From the NCBI GenBank assembly GCA_002786025.1, contig NHNW01000016.1:434001-498000 (forward strand): a DNA stretch of 64,000 bases, in the 5' to 3' direction. Source of the stretch: Zasmidium citrigriseum. Taxonomy: Eukaryota > Ascomycota > Dothideomycetes > Mycosphaerellales > Mycosphaerellaceae. The notes beneath the pieces were generated by a model, which saw nothing but the letters and a program-made list of their open reading frames with translations, was not told the origin of the DNA and did no database searches. How positions within the stretch are numbered: the stretch's first letter is position 1; each line of letters starts with the position of its first letter. The translations under genes were made by a program, and so were the position numbers. Positions 34,141 through 45,388 of this stretch are shown piece by piece.

Positions 34141-35570
34141 ATGTCAACATCCATTCGAGACACCGAAAAAGCCATGAGCAAGCCGAATCTCACCTTCATT
34201 TTCGCAAAGACCGACTCCGGGCGGCTGGATGCCAAGGCGAAGAGATGCGTGAGATCAAGGGCTATGGAAGACTTCCGGAAGAGGCAGAGGTCCGAGAGAC
34301 GTGGTAGGCCTTACATGCCCTCCTGCTCTGGAATGCTTGCTGAACTAACGTCACAGAACGAAACCAACGAGCCATCCTATGTCAAGACTCCTCCCCAGCA
34401 TCATCAACTTCATCGACATCCCTCTCAGCAGCTCAATTCGAAAGCCAACTCCAACACCACTTCAGCTCAACCTGCTGTCCCCCGGATGTCAGTGCCGGCT
34501 TCACCACCTCAACTCTCCGCTACGGAGCCTGGCCCAACAGCGCATCTACCTCCCCACGCCATGCAGCCAGTCTCGCTCTCTCAACACTAAACCTAGCCCT
34601 TGACTCCCGAAGTTCAAAAGCCCTACAAGGTTTCTACGAGCTCTATCGCAAAGCCCTCCATTCGTTGCGGACGAAGACGTACGAAGGCAAGCTCGGTGGT
34701 GAGGGTCTCGCTAACGTCTTGTCTGCGAATTACATTCTTTCACTGGTTGAGGCCATGATGGCGTGTACGCATGATGAGACTGGGTGGCAGTGGCATTCGC
34801 GAGGGCTTCTGGATCTCGTGCGAAGTTCGGGAGCTGAGGCTATCTCGATTGCGGATGATCAGCTGGAGAGCATTCCTGGTCTGCAGACGTGGCGGACTAT
34901 GGCACTTAGTCGGGCTCTGCTGCAGAGACAAAGTCTCCCGTTTTTGTACTTCGAAGAGTCGATGAGTGGGGAATGCGAGAGCTTTGCGAATCTGGCCTTC
35001 AGGGTTCCTGGATGTCTTGAGAGGCTGAAGGAGGTTACTTCTTCCGATACTGTGGGATTGGATGAGGCCTTACGGTTGAGGGACCGACTGAGAGGATTCG
35101 ATCTGGAATCTGCAAATCCATGCTTTGATGTCGATCTCGGAAACTTTCCGACATTCAAGTCCTGGCTTGAGAGCGATCTCTCCTCCGTCTTTCTCACTGT
35201 CTATGACTTTCCCGACATCCTGTCCGCTGGTCTTCATCAAACTCGTTGGATGTGCTTGCTAGAGCTCAACAAGGCTATCCTGGAAATCATGGCTCCCATC
35301 TCAGGGACTACGGAGGACGTCGCTCAGGATGATTTGCGCAAGGAGATGGAAGACTGCGCAGACTCACTTTGCCGGAGTCTCCCTTTCCTGTCCTCGCCGC
35401 GAATGAAATCAATCGGCTTGATTGCGTCCACCAAGCCTCTGTACTTTGCGCGTCGGTATTTCGAGAGCTGTACGAGGAATGGTGATATCGAGAAGAAGCT
35501 TGAGTGGTGCTGGCGGGTGGATCGGGAAGTGACGTTGGGGTACAAACTCAGGGGCATTGAGCTCCGTTGA
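34141..35570 (+). CDS. Fungal transcription-factor-like protein without zinc cluster, 458 aa, two exons
   Basis: Exons 34141-34303 and 34357-35570; the intron runs from GTAGGC to CACAG with a CTAAC branch. The spliced frame is continuous to TGA 35568. The N-terminal 60 residues have the pattern TFIFAKTDSGRL-KRCVRSRAMEDFRKRQR, common at the start of a large fungal class of regulator-like proteins that have the downstream fungal-specific transcription factor domain but no Zn2Cys6 finger. The rest is helical and matches the middle-homology type (ALQGFYELYRKALHSLR, NYILSLVEAMMA, GWQWHSRGLLDLVRSSG, WMCLLELNKAILEI). Direct DNA binding is not supported by sequence; a regulatory role is inferred. Confidence 0.7.
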
Positions 35571-35730
35571 CGAACTGCATGAGCTTTTGATGAAATACCC
35601 AATTGTGAATAGGACAGCAAAGCAAGACAAAATACCGTACGAGCGACGTAGTTCTCCCACCATCGGTATCCGCGTGAACCATTCTGACAGCATCCCAGCT
35701 CACACTGCTACTCTGGCAAGTCGCCATAGA

Positions 35731-37877
35731 CTACTGTGTGAGAATTTTAGCAAGTACGCCACACGAGAGCCTCGTTTCACTTACGATGTCTGCAAAGTGC
35801 AACCCTGGGCGCGGTCCACGATCCGACCACTCCCAGTCACCCAGTGAGTTCAATATGCCGCAAACAAACGGAACAGATATGTCCCAGGCACGGGCTTCGT
35901 CGACTCGTCCTTGAAATGTCTGCGCATCAGGACAGGCAGCAAGTTCGCGGAGGAGTCTCGAAAGCTTGGGCATCCAGGGGCACAATTTGATAAGATCGGA
36001 GAAGAACGTATCGGCGATTTGATCCCATGTGTCGCAGAGCCTATGGAACAGATTAGCGTAAAACAAGATTGAGAGTGAGCTGCACATGTCCTAATCACTT
36101 ACGCTCTGGGAAACAAGCTTGGGAGCAGGGGGATCAAGAAGTCGGCCTCGTGCCTTTGAATGCGGTCGATCAACTTGCCCTGCTCAATAGTGTCCTCGAG
36201 AAACAAGATACGATAACCTTCTGATTCACGAAGAGATTGTTCTTTATCTTCCATAAAGCGCCAGATGATCGGTGCCATGCCTTCATCTGGGTCGTAGAGG
36301 AACCCTTTCTGGTTGCCATACTGGCTCATCTGGCTGTAGGAAACGCTTGTCTCATCCTCGCACTCCTTGCTGACCTGCTCGTGGAGGCGTTGGAAGTGAG
36401 CAGCGGTCAAGAAGTGGTCAATCTTGGCGAGAGTGACCTGATTGATGACTTCAAACGGGACGTCGTTGCAATTTGGCTCTGGGCCGACTGAATCGACAAC
36501 GGCCTGCCCTGCAGCATTCAGTCTGTCTGACGCTTTGAAAGCTTCCTGGATAGCGCCTTCCAACTGGAAAATCAAGCTAGGGTGACGGAAAGTAGAAGAG
36601 CCTTGTCTCGGTTAGTTTGATATATCAGTCCAGACGCAGGCATCCATTGACGTACCCGTCTGAGATGACTCTCCAGCCGCCGGAGACGGTGGCCATTCTC
36701 TCCACCATGTATGCAGCGCTTCAATGGCATCGTCCAGCTTGGTGGCCTCTGAAATCAGTAGCGCGAGGCTGATAGCGTCGACGACGAAGCTCGGCGACAC
36801 ACCCCTGGTGTCTTTCGCCGAAGTCAGCTTTTTCCGATAATCGGCACACCAGCTTTGCCCCCACGTGGCATATTTCAGTGCTGTCTCTCGAAAGACCTGA
36901 AACGTGAGCTTGTCCAGTCCATCATGAGGTGCTTCGACAAGCGGGCCATCGAGCTTTGATCCTGGCGATGCTCTGATCCCATGCCTCGACTCCCATTCGC
37001 TCCAATCTGAAGATTGAGGCGGCTGATGCGTAGCCCTGATGCAGAAGCTTGAAGATCTGAGTAGAGGATGTCCTTGCCACAGGGGACAATACTTTTCGGC
37101 GTCCATTTGCCCAAGAAAGGACCCATCATTGGATATGCTGCTCTGCCTTGGAACCAGCCTGGACAAGATCCGAAGACCTGCCAGGGAGTCCAAGATAAAA
37201 GAGTCCAGTCGCAGACGTTCGGTGAAGAGTTTGCGAGCCATGTTGTAATACTTGCGTTGACCCAATACAACCGTTGCCGTCAGGAGCTGGGCCAAAACAT
37301 ACGCATCTCTCGAAACATCTGGGCGAGCCAGGGCTTTCTCATGGATGCAAGCAGTCAGGTATTCTATTGCCTGAACACATTTCCACCTCTGAGCCTCCAA
37401 GGTAGTCAAAACGAAGCCGTCGATACTCGCAATGTTGACCAGCTCCGGAGCATCAATGGGGTACAACAGCCGACACAAGTCGAAAAGTGCACCGGGATCG
37501 GAAAACCAGACCTTGAGATTGATAGCAGTAGAGTTCAAAGTGCGCCTTTCATGATCCAGTAGATATTTGAATATGGCCGACGCACTTGAGAGAACGGTTG
37601 ATGACACGCGAGCCTCATAGGTACGATCACCCGTCCCGGCGACTTCTAAGACGGAGTCGCCGTTTGGGTCAATCGGCGCGACTGGCTTGTTGGTGGGCTT
37701 GAGCTTGGGTGTGCGTGTCTTCTCTGTCGGTGTAGATCTGGCGACTGCAGCATTTTGGGTGTCATGAAGGTTCGGCTCTGCGCCGCAGCTATTTCCCACA
37801 ATCTTGCCGGCAAAGATATTGACAAGATGTTCACCTTGCTGCTTGTCGCTTTCCGTGAGGAACTGCTCCCGATCCAT
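35731..37877 (-). CDS. BTB/POZ-like domain protein, 659 aa, four exons with a stop-only last exon
   Basis: Exons 37877-36656, 36601-36103, 36040-35785 and 35733-35731. Introns have GTACGT, GTAAGT and GTAAGT donors and the first a strong AACTAAC branch. After a disordered, basic N-terminus, the segment NGDSVLEVAGTGDRTYEARVS through SASAIFKYLLD to the helices at about residue 200 fits a BTB/POZ fold of the fungal type. The rest is mostly helical (TATVVLGQRKYYNMARKLF, AIQEAFKASDRLNAAGQ) without a name I can give. The last intron (35784-35734, 51 nt) has no stop and is a multiple of three, so keeping it only adds 17 residues and ends at the same TAG. Function is unknown; BTB proteins usually act as dimerising adaptors. 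Confidence 0.7.
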
Positions 37878-38654
37878 AGTGCGTGAAGTCTCTGGTGCCG
37901 TTCCTGGGCCTGAGGCAGTGAGACTTGAAGCAGGAAGGCGATGAGAGACTGCAAAGCCAGAGGGCGGTCGGTAGTTCGAGAGCTGCAATGTCCGTAAGAC
38001 ATGTGGTGCTTACATGTAGTCGCCTGTGAGCACTGAGGGGTTCTCGATACCCGGGTGGACGTTTGGAGCCCAATCGAAATGGAGGAGCTGCATTGAACTG
38101 CAACGGCACCATGATTGGGATACCCAGGCTTGTCGAACGCATAGCGCTAATTGCAAGCTAAGGGATAGCCAGGGTATGAAAGTACATGGAGCATGGTCAG
38201 GTCTATGATCACCTAGCCACAGTTTGACCGATAGTTCGCTCATGTACGTCGCTGCTGCTATTGCGCATCCCTGGATCCTGTCATTAGAGAAGCCATTGAG
38301 ATATCGTTGAGTTGTGGTTAGACCTATCGACGCTCGGAAAGGCAGCCGAGGTTACCGAAAGATCCTAGTTGTATGTAGAGAGCTGGCTCAGATTTCCGAT
38401 CGCTAAGGAGAGCTGGACAAAGGAGGGCCAAATGAGTCGACAGGTAGCTGCGCCTGCAAGGGGATAGGCCGCCGATCTAAGAAGTAGGTAGGGCAACTTG
38501 GAGTCATAGCCAGGATCATTGGGAGTTGGCCTGGTCATAGCTTTACGGAAGCTTTATTGATGCTCATTGCGCCCAGACTCCCCAGTGCCGACGCTTTATT
38601 TCGTGTCATCCTTCGATGTAGGGAGCGAGCGTGGTTCCGGGCCAGCGTAGGTGG
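37878..38654. other. Intergenic, no supported gene
   Basis: About 780 bp upstream of the BTB gene and downstream of the 240-aa protein gene; both lie on the minus strand. Short frames only. Confidence 0.35.
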
Positions 38655-39377
38655 TCATCGTTTCGGCCTCTCCCTCCCACGAATCGCATGCGCCAGCGGC
38701 CCTCTCCTAATCCCCTGCTCCTGCCTCTCCAACACCTTCCCCAAAATATCCCTAACCTCCCTCTCAATAACCTCCTCCTGCGCTCCCAACGCAACCTTCG
38801 GATCCTTATTCAAAATCATCAACAGCGCCCCCTTGACACCCACTACCCCATTCCTATCACCCACACTCTCCCCCTCCTTCGCCATCCCATCAGCCCCATA
38901 CCCTCCCTCCTCCAAAACCCTCACAAACGCCCTCTTAACCTTCTTCTTCGCCCAATTCCTGATCGCCGCTTTCTTGCTCACATCTATTGGGACGTGCACA
39001 CGCCAGTGTAGCCTGTTTGGATCAAAGGCCCCGAAGCGACGCACTGTCCGGATGTGGAACGGGTGTGAGGGATCTTCGAGGATGGCTTTCGTGCTGGCGA
39101 AGGTGGTGTAGTTTATGGGTTGGGGGTGGGGCTCGTAGAGGAAGTTTAGGAGGCGGGAAGAGCGGACGCCTTTTCGGGATGGGTCGTTGGTTGTTGGGAG
39201 GGGTTTTGAGCCAAGTCCTATGGATTCGGTGGATGGCGGAGAGGCATCTTTGGGCCTGGTTGATGAAGCCGTCAAGGCATATTTTTGTGATGGCGTCTTT
39301 GTGGCATCACTGGCCACACGAGATGCTGATTTCAGGGCATGTTTGGCGGCGTTGGGTATTCGTGCAGCGGCGGACAT
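38655..39377 (-). CDS. Hypothetical basic protein, 240 aa
   Basis: Start ATG 39377 (MSAAARIPNAAKHALKSAS) gives a basic, hydroxylated, acid-free N-terminus that could be a mitochondrial presequence. The middle contains LLNFLYEPHPQPINYTTFASTKAIL and FGAFDPNRLHWRVHVPIDVSKK, and the C-terminus is helical and charged (EEVIEREVRDILGKVLERQ). No family is recognised. It is divergent from eIF1A across 319 bp, so the two share a promoter region. A role in mitochondrial translation or RNA metabolism would fit the N-terminus but is only a guess. Confidence 0.6.
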   Translation of the reverse strand: MSAAARIPNAAKHALKSASRVASDATKTPSQKYALTASSTRPKDASPPSTESIGLGSKPLPTTNDPSRKGVRSSRLLNFLYEPHPQPINYTTFASTKAILEDPSHPFHIRTVRRFGAFDPNRLHWRVHVPIDVSKKAAIRNWAKKKVKRAFVRVLEEGGYGADGMAKEGESVGDRNGVVGVKGALLMILNKDPKVALGAQEEVIEREVRDILGKVLERQEQGIRRGPLAHAIRGRERPKR

Positions 39378-39696
39378 GGACCAGCGATGAATGGCGAGAC
39401 GATCACATGTCAGTGATGCGGCAGTGCATATGGTGCGAGGTGAGTGAATGTGAGCCAGCGGGAGGCGCCTTCCTTTGATTGGCTGTGTGGCTGAGTGATT
39501 TGCCCCGCGCCCGCCCGCGCCAGCGCTTCTCGCAACCCACCGCCGTGTGTCATAAGGCAATTCAAATAAAGCGGGACTCTCTCTTTCTTCGCTCACCACC
39601 AACTCCACCACTTACCCTTTCGACAACCACCGTTCTTCCCATAGGCGACGAAGCCGCACGACCGCACCCCAACTGACGGACAAATAAGCGCTCAAC
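39378..39696. promoter_or_regulatory. Bidirectional promoter region of eIF1A and a divergent gene
   Basis: 319 bp between two ATGs pointing outward. It contains pyrimidine-rich stretches upstream of eIF1A (e.g. CTCTCTCTTTCTTCGC near 39579), typical of highly expressed fungal genes. No gene is present. Confidence 0.45.
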
Positions 39697-40275
39697 ATGC
39701 CGAAGAACAAGGGAAAGGTACGTCATGCGGCGGCGAAAGAGTCTGAGGCGCGAGTGGCACATGCTGATATGGGCGACGGTATAGGGTGGTAAGAACAGGA
39801 GACGTGGAAAGAACGAGAACGACAACGAGAAGCGTGAGCTCACCTTCAAGGAGGAAGGTCAAGGTACGGCCACACACACCGCATCGCACACTCCGATCCT
39901 CGACTGACAGACGACGGTACAGAATACGCACAGGTGATCAAGATGCTGGGTAACGGCCGTCTCGAGGCTATGTGCTTCGATGGCGCAAAGCGACTGGCAC
40001 ACATCCGAGGCAAGCTGCGCAAGAAGGTCTGGATCAACCAGGGCGACATCATCCTCCTCTCCCTCCGCGACTACCAAGACGAGAAAGGCGACGTGATTCT
40101 CAAGTACTCTGCCGACGAGGCTCGATCACTCAAAGCATACGGCGAACTGCCCGAGTCCGCCAAGATCAACGAGACGGATACATATGGCGGCGATGAAGAA
40201 GGCGGCATTGGCTTCGACTTTGGTGAAGATGACGAGAGCGGTAGCGGGGATGAGATTGACGTTGATGACATCTGA
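39697..40275 (+). CDS. TIF11: Translation initiation factor eIF1A, 150 aa, three exons
   Basis: Exons 39697-39717, 39785-39863 and 39923-40275. The first exon codes only MPKNKGK and both introns sit in the 5' part, as is common in fungal eIF1A genes. The protein has the basic N-terminal tail ([19 protein letters not shown]), the OB-fold ([47 protein letters not shown]), a C-terminal helix and the acidic tail ending EIDVDDI. It binds the 40S A site and promotes scanning with eIF1. Length and sequence match the family throughout. Confidence 0.97.
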
Positions 40276-40995
40276 GCGGGTGGCACACCGTTCGGAGAGA
40301 AATATACACGTTGGGGCGGGTGGATTATGCGCTGGATCGAGCAGCCAAAAGGCGTCTTTTCGGCAGCGAAGATGCGGCCGAGCGGGTCTGTCTGTTCTGA
40401 TGGTCAGACTCTGAGCTGGCAGTCTCGCGGGCCGACGGCAGGCAATAGATGCGGTGGCAGCCTCATGAATCTGGCGGCGGCTGGAAGCCCAACGTGGAGC
40501 CTCTCAGTCAAAACCGGGGCTTTGCGGTGGATACAGGGCGAAGGGCATCATGGGACCTCTTTTTTCCTTTAGCGCTGCCTTATGAACAAATGACATGACC
40601 GAAAGCAATTCTTATACCTTCTCTCATCTCAATGTTCAAATCTTTTGAACAGACCGCGCCTCGTCCAGTGCGTGAAATTGAGTTTTGTGGCACTCACGTG
40701 TTGGTCGTTCCTGAGCCACACTGCATCCTTGAACCCGGCGTTGCTTGGCCGGCGGGACTACGTCAACCTCGACGTCGACTCTTCGACATTTCTGACCGCC
40801 ACCAGAAGCGCCTACTTTCTGTGGAATCCATTGTGCGTCGTGCCACCGGTCAGGCAGCGACTTCCGCCCTCGTTGTTGGCACCTTTGACTAGGCTCGCCG
40901 ACCATCACCCACCACACTCAGCTGAAGGCAGACACTCGGCGAGAGGCTGCCATTGCGACTAATACACCCGATATCCTTACACTACGACCGCCAAG
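40276..40995. other. Intergenic, no supported gene
   Basis: 720 bp containing the eIF1A 3' end and the WASP promoter. Open frames on both strands here show no recognisable protein. Confidence 0.35.
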
Positions 40996-42938
40996 ATGCC
41001 CTCCATTCTCAACGAAGACGACAAACAGACGGTCAAGCGCACCGTCCCCAAATCCTCCAACAAGATCCACGCCGTCGCCGTCGCAAAGCTCTACATCGCC
41101 TACCCGAACCGCCAGCGATGGAACTACACAGGCCTCCAAGGCGCCGCGGTCCTGGCCAACGACTTGGTGGGCAATACCTTCTGGATCAAACTCGTAGACG
41201 TCAGTCCCGCCAACAGAGGCGTGCTCTGGGATCAAGAGATCTACGATACTTTCCAGTACAACCAGGACCGGACCTTCTTCCACACTTTTGAGCTGGAGGA
41301 CTGTCTCGCGGGGTTGAGTTTTGCGGATGAGAAAGAGGCGAAGCAGTTCAAGAAGAAGATGGACGAGCGGGAGAAGAATGCGCATAAGAATACTCGCTCG
41401 AAGCCTTTTGCCAGTGGGCCGGCGCAGACGGGATATGGCGGGGGACAGCAGCAGGCACAGCCGCAGGAGAAGAAGGGGAGGTTTGGAGGGCTGTTTTCGA
41501 GCCATAAGCATTCTTCGCCGCAAGGGCCGCCGCAGAGTATTATCCCGCCGAGGGGTGTCGAGATCAATGCTCATGGTGCGCCTTCGCCGTCGACGTCTAC
41601 GCCGAATGGTAGTCGTGCCACGAGCGAGATTGATTTGACGGATCCGGCGGTGCAGGCTGTGCTGCAGGACTTGAAGGGCATGGGTATCACTGAGGATCAG
41701 ATTGAAGAGCATGCTGGGTTTATCAAGAGCTACTTGGAGCAGAACAGAGCGACTGCTGCTGCAGAGGCGGAGAAGAAGGAGAGAGTTGCCAGAGCTCCTC
41801 CGCCTCCGCCACCGAATGCTGCAAACTTAAGCCCACAAAATACCGGAGGATCGAAGGGCGGCAGAGGACCGCCACCTGCACCGCCGCCATCTAGGAGAAC
41901 GGCGACAGGTCCGGGAGTTCCTGTCCAGAAACCGCCCAGTCCGAGCCCAAGTCCACCGAGAGAACCATCGCCACCACGGCCGAGATTCAAAGTACCACCA
42001 CCGCTTGCGAATGCTGGGACGAAGGTCAATGATGCGCCTGCATTGCCTGGCAGGAATAGAGCCGCTAGCCAGAGCAATCCCGGTCCACCACCACCGCCCA
42101 GACCAGCGAAAGAACCACTAGACGAGCCAACATCTCCACCATCTGGGAGATTTGCCGTTCCACCTCCCTTCGAAGGGAAACGCATATCCTCAAACCCAGC
42201 GCCCGCCCCACCGCCCCGAGGAAGCGCAGCACCACCTCCGCCGCCTCCACGAGAAATGTCAGCACCAGCCGGCATCCCACCGCCCCCTCCACCACGACAA
42301 TCACCAAATCCAAACGCAGGCGGCTTCTCAGACTCCGGACCACCTTTACCACCTCCTCTCCCTCCCTCATCCTCTCGACCTGTTCCTCCAGCTCCCTCAA
42401 ACAACGCCCCGCCACCACCTCCCTTACCGCCAACTTCAGCCGCCGCTCCTCCACCTCCGCCTCCTCTTCCCCCAACCTCATCCACATCCGGCGGACCACC
42501 CCCTCCACCGCCCTTACCACCAACCGCAGCACCAAACGGCGTCCCACCACCACCTCCGCCCATGCCTCCTCGTGCAGGCGTAGGCGACGACACAGCCGCC
42601 GCGGCCGCACCCAAAGCTCCACATCCCGGCCGAGACGGCTTGCTCGCGGACATCCGCGGCGGAGCACGACTGAAGAAAGTCAGCGATTCGGAGAAGAGGG
42701 ATCGCAGTGCGGCTATGGTTCCTGGAGGTGAGACTTCTGCTCCTGCTGCTCCGAGTAGTGCTGGTGGTGGAGGTGGGGATGCGCAGGGAGGTTTGGCCGG
42801 GGCGTTGGCGAGTGCGCTTGCGGCGAGGAAGAGTAAGGTTAGTCATTCTGGTAAGTTGAACCCAATATCTCGGCCTGATAGAAAGGATGTGATACTGATG
42901 ATTCTGCAGATGACGAGAAGGATGATGATGATTGGTAG
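40996..42938 (+). CDS. LAS17: WASP/Las17 actin-nucleation promoting factor, 627 aa, two exons
   Basis: Exons 40996-42850 and 42910-42938. The WH1/EVH1 domain is at about residues 10-125 (IHAVAVAKLYIAYPNRQRWNYTG, FWIKLVDV, FFHTFELEDCLAGLSFAD). Residues of about 255-545 are a long proline-rich region with many poly-Pro runs for SH3 and profilin binding. A WH2 actin-binding motif begins near residue 546 (RDGLLADIRGGARLKKV). The second exon is only 29 nt and codes the acidic tail DDEKDDDDW, whose terminal Trp is the Arp2/3-contacting residue. Reading through the intron gives a longer frame with no such tail, so the spliced end is preferred. It should act at endocytic actin patches. Confidence 0.95.
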
Positions 42939-43222
42939 AAACGATGATCTGAGATATGGGATGGAGAGCATGGAGAAGGTGGTATGGTATGTGTACATAG
43001 ACCTGTCTGCTACTATCGAGGATGGAAAGAAGTTCTCTATGGAACCCTTTTCCTTCTTTTCTTTGTGCTTCACTTTCGAAGCAATGCGCTCCGTTACTAT
43101 CTTTCTAAAAGCCATTCCAAGCTCTTCCTCAGCAGAGGCTCCGTCCAATCCTCTGTCTTTCAATCTCATGCTCCAACAGTCTCGTCCAAGCTGATGGCCC
43201 TTGGCAGAGATCTCGCGGCGAT

Positions 43223-45134
43223 CTAGTGCTCCGGCTCCTGCTTGATGATGACCTCCTTCTTGACCTTCACCTTCTTCTTCTTCCGCTTGGGCTCCTCGAC
43301 ATCCGGCTCGGTCTTGATGAGCACCTCCTTCTTGATCTTCGTCTCATCAGAATCGCCTTCTTCGTCGCTGTCGTCCTCGCGTCCGCGCTTGTGGCCCCTC
43401 TCGCTCAGCCAGTCGTCGATCCGCTGCTTCTCGCGCAACTCGTCTTTTTGAGTGCAGGCCCGGCGGGCTCGCTTGGCGGCTTTGCGAGCAGCTTTGGCTT
43501 CCTTGTCGGCTTGCGCTTCTTGTCTAGAGTTCTCGGTTGCGATCCTCTCCTTCTGCTTCTGCTTCTTCTGCTGTTGGCTGGCCTGCTTCTGAGACTTTCC
43601 CATCCGCTGGTTCTTGACGTTCTGCTCTTCCTTGGACAGCGGTGCCGGCTTCTGGACCTCGATTTGCTCCTGGACCGCTGGGTGCTCCTCGGTCTCCGTA
43701 TGCTCCTGGAACGGTGCTTTCTGATGTTGCGCTGCCTTCTCCCGCTCGAACTCTTTCACCTCCCTCTCGAGCTCCCTCTGCTCCTTCTTCGACAGTGGCT
43801 CCATGTCCTCCTCGGCCTCGGCCTTCTTCATCTCCTCCACATGTCTCTTCGCCTCCAGCTGGCGCTCAGTCATCGGTCCATCGTTCTTTCCCTTATTCTG
43901 CTTGTTTCCATTCCTGAACTTTGGGTCCGATTGCTTTCTCGCTTCAAGATACTCCATTGCAGCCCGCAATGCTTCCTCCGCGGCCTTTAGATCTTGCGTC
44001 TCATTGATCTTCTCCCTGACCATTGCCTTGAGCGATCTGCTCATGTGTATCGTTTCCATTTCGTGCTGAACTTCGGGGCGAATGTTGTCCAGCTTGTCAT
44101 ACGAGCGCAACGGCATGGGGTGCTGAGACAGCTGAGCGGTAAGGGCTGCTTGGGCTTCGCGTCTGAGCTGCTTCTTCGATTTCGGGTTGTTGCTGAGGCC
44201 GATGGGTACTGGTGCCTGTCCAGGTTGGGACAGCACCAGTTGAGACTCCCGGCCTGACTCCAAGTTTGCTTGCTCTATGGCTCTGCGCCTCTTCCGGCGT
44301 TGTTTCTTGTTGAGCTGTTCGAATGGCAAGGTCATATACGGTGGTAGCGACTTCGTATCCTGCTTCTTGGGCTGTTCATCTTGCGACTTATTGCCATCCT
44401 TGGAAGAGTCGACATCATTCTCGCTGTCACCAACGAGATCGATGAAGCTGCTCTCGTCAAAGTGCACCTTCTTTTTGCTCTCTCCACTTGGCGTGTCCTC
44501 CGACTTGATGCACGAGTCCAACTTGACCTTCTTGGGAGGCGGCTGTGGGGAGCTAGAGTCCTCAGACTCATCAAGGGCCTTCTCCAAGGCAGTCAAAGGG
44601 GTGGCTGGTCTCTCGATGATCTCAGAGTCGGAAGACTCATCGGATGATATCTCGATGGGTTCGGCCGGCTGCTGGTTGGTCTGCGTGACGGTGGCAGGCT
44701 GTTCGGTCACCGGAGGGATGTCGGTGAGCTGCCTGTCATTGACATGCTCCTGCTTGATCTTGGAAGCGGTTGGCGTCTCGAACTTCCTCAGGCTCAGCGG
44801 ATCTTCTGGACTCTCTGGCGAGGGGGCAGCGGCACGCTGGCGCTTCCGCTCGCGGTCCTTCTTGCTGTCGAAGCCGCCGAGCTTGATCTTGCCCGCGGTA
44901 TTGGCATTGGCTGCCGGCTTGACGGTAGATGAAGTCGGTGTAACCTGTGTGCCGATTGGCGCCTTGGAAGGTGGTGAAGATGGTGTCGCGGGCATGTCGA
45001 CGACCTGCTGCTTGTCCTTCTTCTGCTTCTTCTTGATCGGCCCGTGCGACTTTCTCGCCGCGTTCTCTGGAAAGGTATCAGCTGATGGTCGTGAAAGAGG
45101 GAGAGGATGGCGGGTACGTACTGGTTCTGGCCAT
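43223..45134 (-). CDS. Nuclear protein with histone H3-like N-terminus and many SUMO motifs, 618 aa, two exons
   Basis: Exons 45134-45122 (13 nt) and 45066-43223; the 55-nt intron has a GTACGT donor, a CTGAT branch and a CCAG acceptor. Unspliced reading stops after 18 codons, so splicing is needed. The spliced start is MARTKNAARKSHGP. After removal of Met (Ala follows) it would match H3 residues 1-13 at A1, R2, T3, K4, A7, R8, K9, S10 and G12. The rest is low-complexity, highly charged and helical with nuclear-localisation-type clusters (KKQRRKRRRA, KRKKKKVKVKK). Six SUMO-acceptor consensus sites are visible (IKQE 108, IKSE 191, IKKE 582, IKTE 588, VKKE 606, IKQE 612), as are two SUMO-interacting motifs (IEISSDESSDSE 142, FIDLVGDSEND 212). 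I recognise no enzyme domain. Chromatin association is inferred. Confidence 0.75.
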
Positions 45135-45388
45135 GTCGCCGTCGGTCGACTGGTGATGCTGCAGAATGATGAAGCGGAGTTCTCATGAGAAAGTGAGCTG
45201 GTTGCCTAGCGCCGCCAAAACTCCGCGAAAATGTCAGTGAAGGAAAGAACGCAAGTTCTTGGCATGCAAACGCAGAAGGAAGGAGCAGCCAGCGGGCGAA
45301 TTCACATCCTCAAACTAGCGTGTCCAGCACGCTTCCCATTTCACAACTCATATTCTCAAGTACACATTACCGCTTCACCAAAAGGCAA

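Noticed and set aside
41730..42667. Long glycine-rich open frames on the minus strand opposite the WASP gene (up to 307 codons)
   Set aside because: They are the complement of proline codons in the poly-proline region; no independent start, splice or domain.
43226..45188. Leucine- and serine-rich plus-strand frames opposite the H3-mimic gene
   Set aside because: Antisense shadows of a Lys/Glu/Gln-rich protein with the usual frame bias.
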